Assembly (NCBI RefSeq): GCF_000271845.1 | Contig: NZ_JH719393.1 | Location: 124,001 to 188,000 of the forward strand | Direction of reading: 5' to 3' | Origin: Rhizobium leguminosarum bv. trifolii WSM2297 | GTDB taxonomy: Bacteria > Pseudomonadota > Alphaproteobacteria > Rhizobiales > Rhizobiaceae | Length of the DNA stretch: 64,000 nt | Shown: positions 63,561 through 64,000 of the stretch, in pieces | How the letters are laid out: every line of letters begins with the position of its first letter | Numbering within the stretch: the first letter of the stretch is position 1 | Position numbers and translations under genes: made by a program | Notes under the pieces: model-generated | What the model was told of the DNA's origin: nothing | Database searches by the model: none | The model's input: only the letters and a program-made list of their open reading frames with translations

Positions 63561-64000
63561 ATGACGTTGTCCCAATCGCTTCCGCAGCCGGCCCTTATCG
63601 TCGATAACAACGAACACAAGCAGGCGGAGCGGGAACTGAAGAAGGCGCTTGAATTCGCAGAGGGGATCATCGCCGCCATTCCGGATGTTCTCTTCGAGGT
63701 GGACCAGGACGGCCGTTATCTGCAGGTCTGGACAAGAAACCCAGAACTACTGGCCCAGCAGAAGGAGATGCTGCTCGGCAAGACGGTCAGCGACGTTCTG
63801 GCGCCCGATCAGGCGGCCATCGCGATGGAGGCTCTGCGCGAGGCCGGCAAAGAGGGAGTTGCTTATGGACGGTGCATTTGCATCTCCCTGCCGAACGGTG
63901 AGACTCGTTGGTTCGAGCTGTCCGTAGCCAAGCGGCCGAGTGCTGACTCGACCACCACGCTACTTGCGCTCTCGCGCGACATTACTGAGCGAAAACAGGC
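63561..64000 (+). CDS. PAS-domain signalling protein, N-terminal part, cut by window end
   Basis: From ATG 63561 (AGGAG upstream) the frame is open to the window end, 146 residues. It begins with a coiled stretch (NNEHKQAERELKKALEFAEG), then a PAS domain (IIAAIPDVLFEVDQDGRYL) ending in a PAC motif LALSRDITERKQ. The output domain (histidine kinase, GGDEF or other) lies beyond the window. Confidence 0.8.
   Translation, partial: MTLSQSLPQPALIVDNNEHKQAERELKKALEFAEGIIAAIPDVLFEVDQDGRYLQVWTRNPELLAQQKEMLLGKTVSDVLAPDQAAIAMEALREAGKEGVAYGRCICISLPNGETRWFELSVAKRPSADSTTTLLALSRDITERKQ

Overview
The window looks like DNA from a fast-growing rhizobium (Rhizobium leguminosarum/etli type or a close Rhizobiaceae relative), probably from an accessory replicon. 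Supporting signs are the high GC, a ROSE-type RNA thermometer before a small heat shock gene, a RIME-like palindromic intergenic repeat, a hydroxyproline-type catabolic cluster, many GntR-controlled ABC/TRAP uptake operons, and an L,D-transpeptidase/OmpA pair. No rRNA, tRNA, CRISPR array, intact insertion sequence or replication gene was seen. Species and replicon are inference.

Layout. 0-5 kb: the end of a GH38 alpha-mannosidase, a LysR regulator, an alpha/beta hydrolase, and a decayed patch (TetR-gene fragment plus frameshifted AAA ATPase). 4.2-7.5 kb: a TetR regulator divergent from a GH3 beta-glucosidase, with a palindromic operator between them. 8-10.1 kb: ROSE-hsp20 and a small basic ORF, then an L,D-transpeptidase/OmpA-lipoprotein pair. 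10.3-18.5 kb: one long minus-strand operon with a GntR regulator, an Opp-type peptide ABC transporter and two DapA-family lyases. 18.6-19.4 kb: a decayed parDE pair fused to a broken phosphopantetheinyl transferase. 19.7-21.6 kb: a chemoreceptor. 21.9-27.4 kb: a PaoABC-type periplasmic molybdenum aldehyde oxidoreductase with XdhC- and MobA-like maturation proteins.

27.5-30.9 kb: an ECF sigma factor with its NrsF anti-sigma, a secreted methionine-rich MXKDX peptide, a cytochrome b and a YedY-like molybdoenzyme. This set matches the SigF/NrsF/MrpX/YedZ1/YedY1 hypochlorite-scavenging system. Both transcription units carry a SigF-like promoter (GTAAC then CGAA). 31-36.2 kb: GntR, a DctPQM TRAP transporter and an idonate-dehydrogenase-like enzyme. 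36.5-40.3 kb: a membrane diguanylate cyclase, an HWE-type histidine kinase and a secreted hypothetical protein.

40.6-59.7 kb is an amino-acid island. It holds Lrp/alanine racemase/D-amino acid dehydrogenase, a frameshifted AraC gene, an omega-aminotransferase with a divergent XRE-cupin regulator, a ProC-like reductase with a GntR regulator, and a hydroxyproline-type pathway. That pathway comprises a polar amino acid ABC transporter whose ATPase gene carries an in-frame amber codon, a DapA-family deaminase, an FAD oxidase, an aldehyde dehydrogenase, a proline-racemase-family enzyme with a Ser/Cys pair, two SDRs, a GntR and an LDH2-type imine reductase. 60-62.4 kb: three orphan Tad-like pseudopilin/vWA genes. 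The end holds a truncated sugar-binding protein gene and the start of a PAS-domain signalling protein.

Six loci look broken (TetR fragment, AAA ATPase, parDE, phosphopantetheinyl transferase, AraC, sugar-binding protein), and a seventh (amino-acid ABC ATPase) has a nonsense codon. Gene loss, or sequencing error at the single-base cases, is part of the story here.
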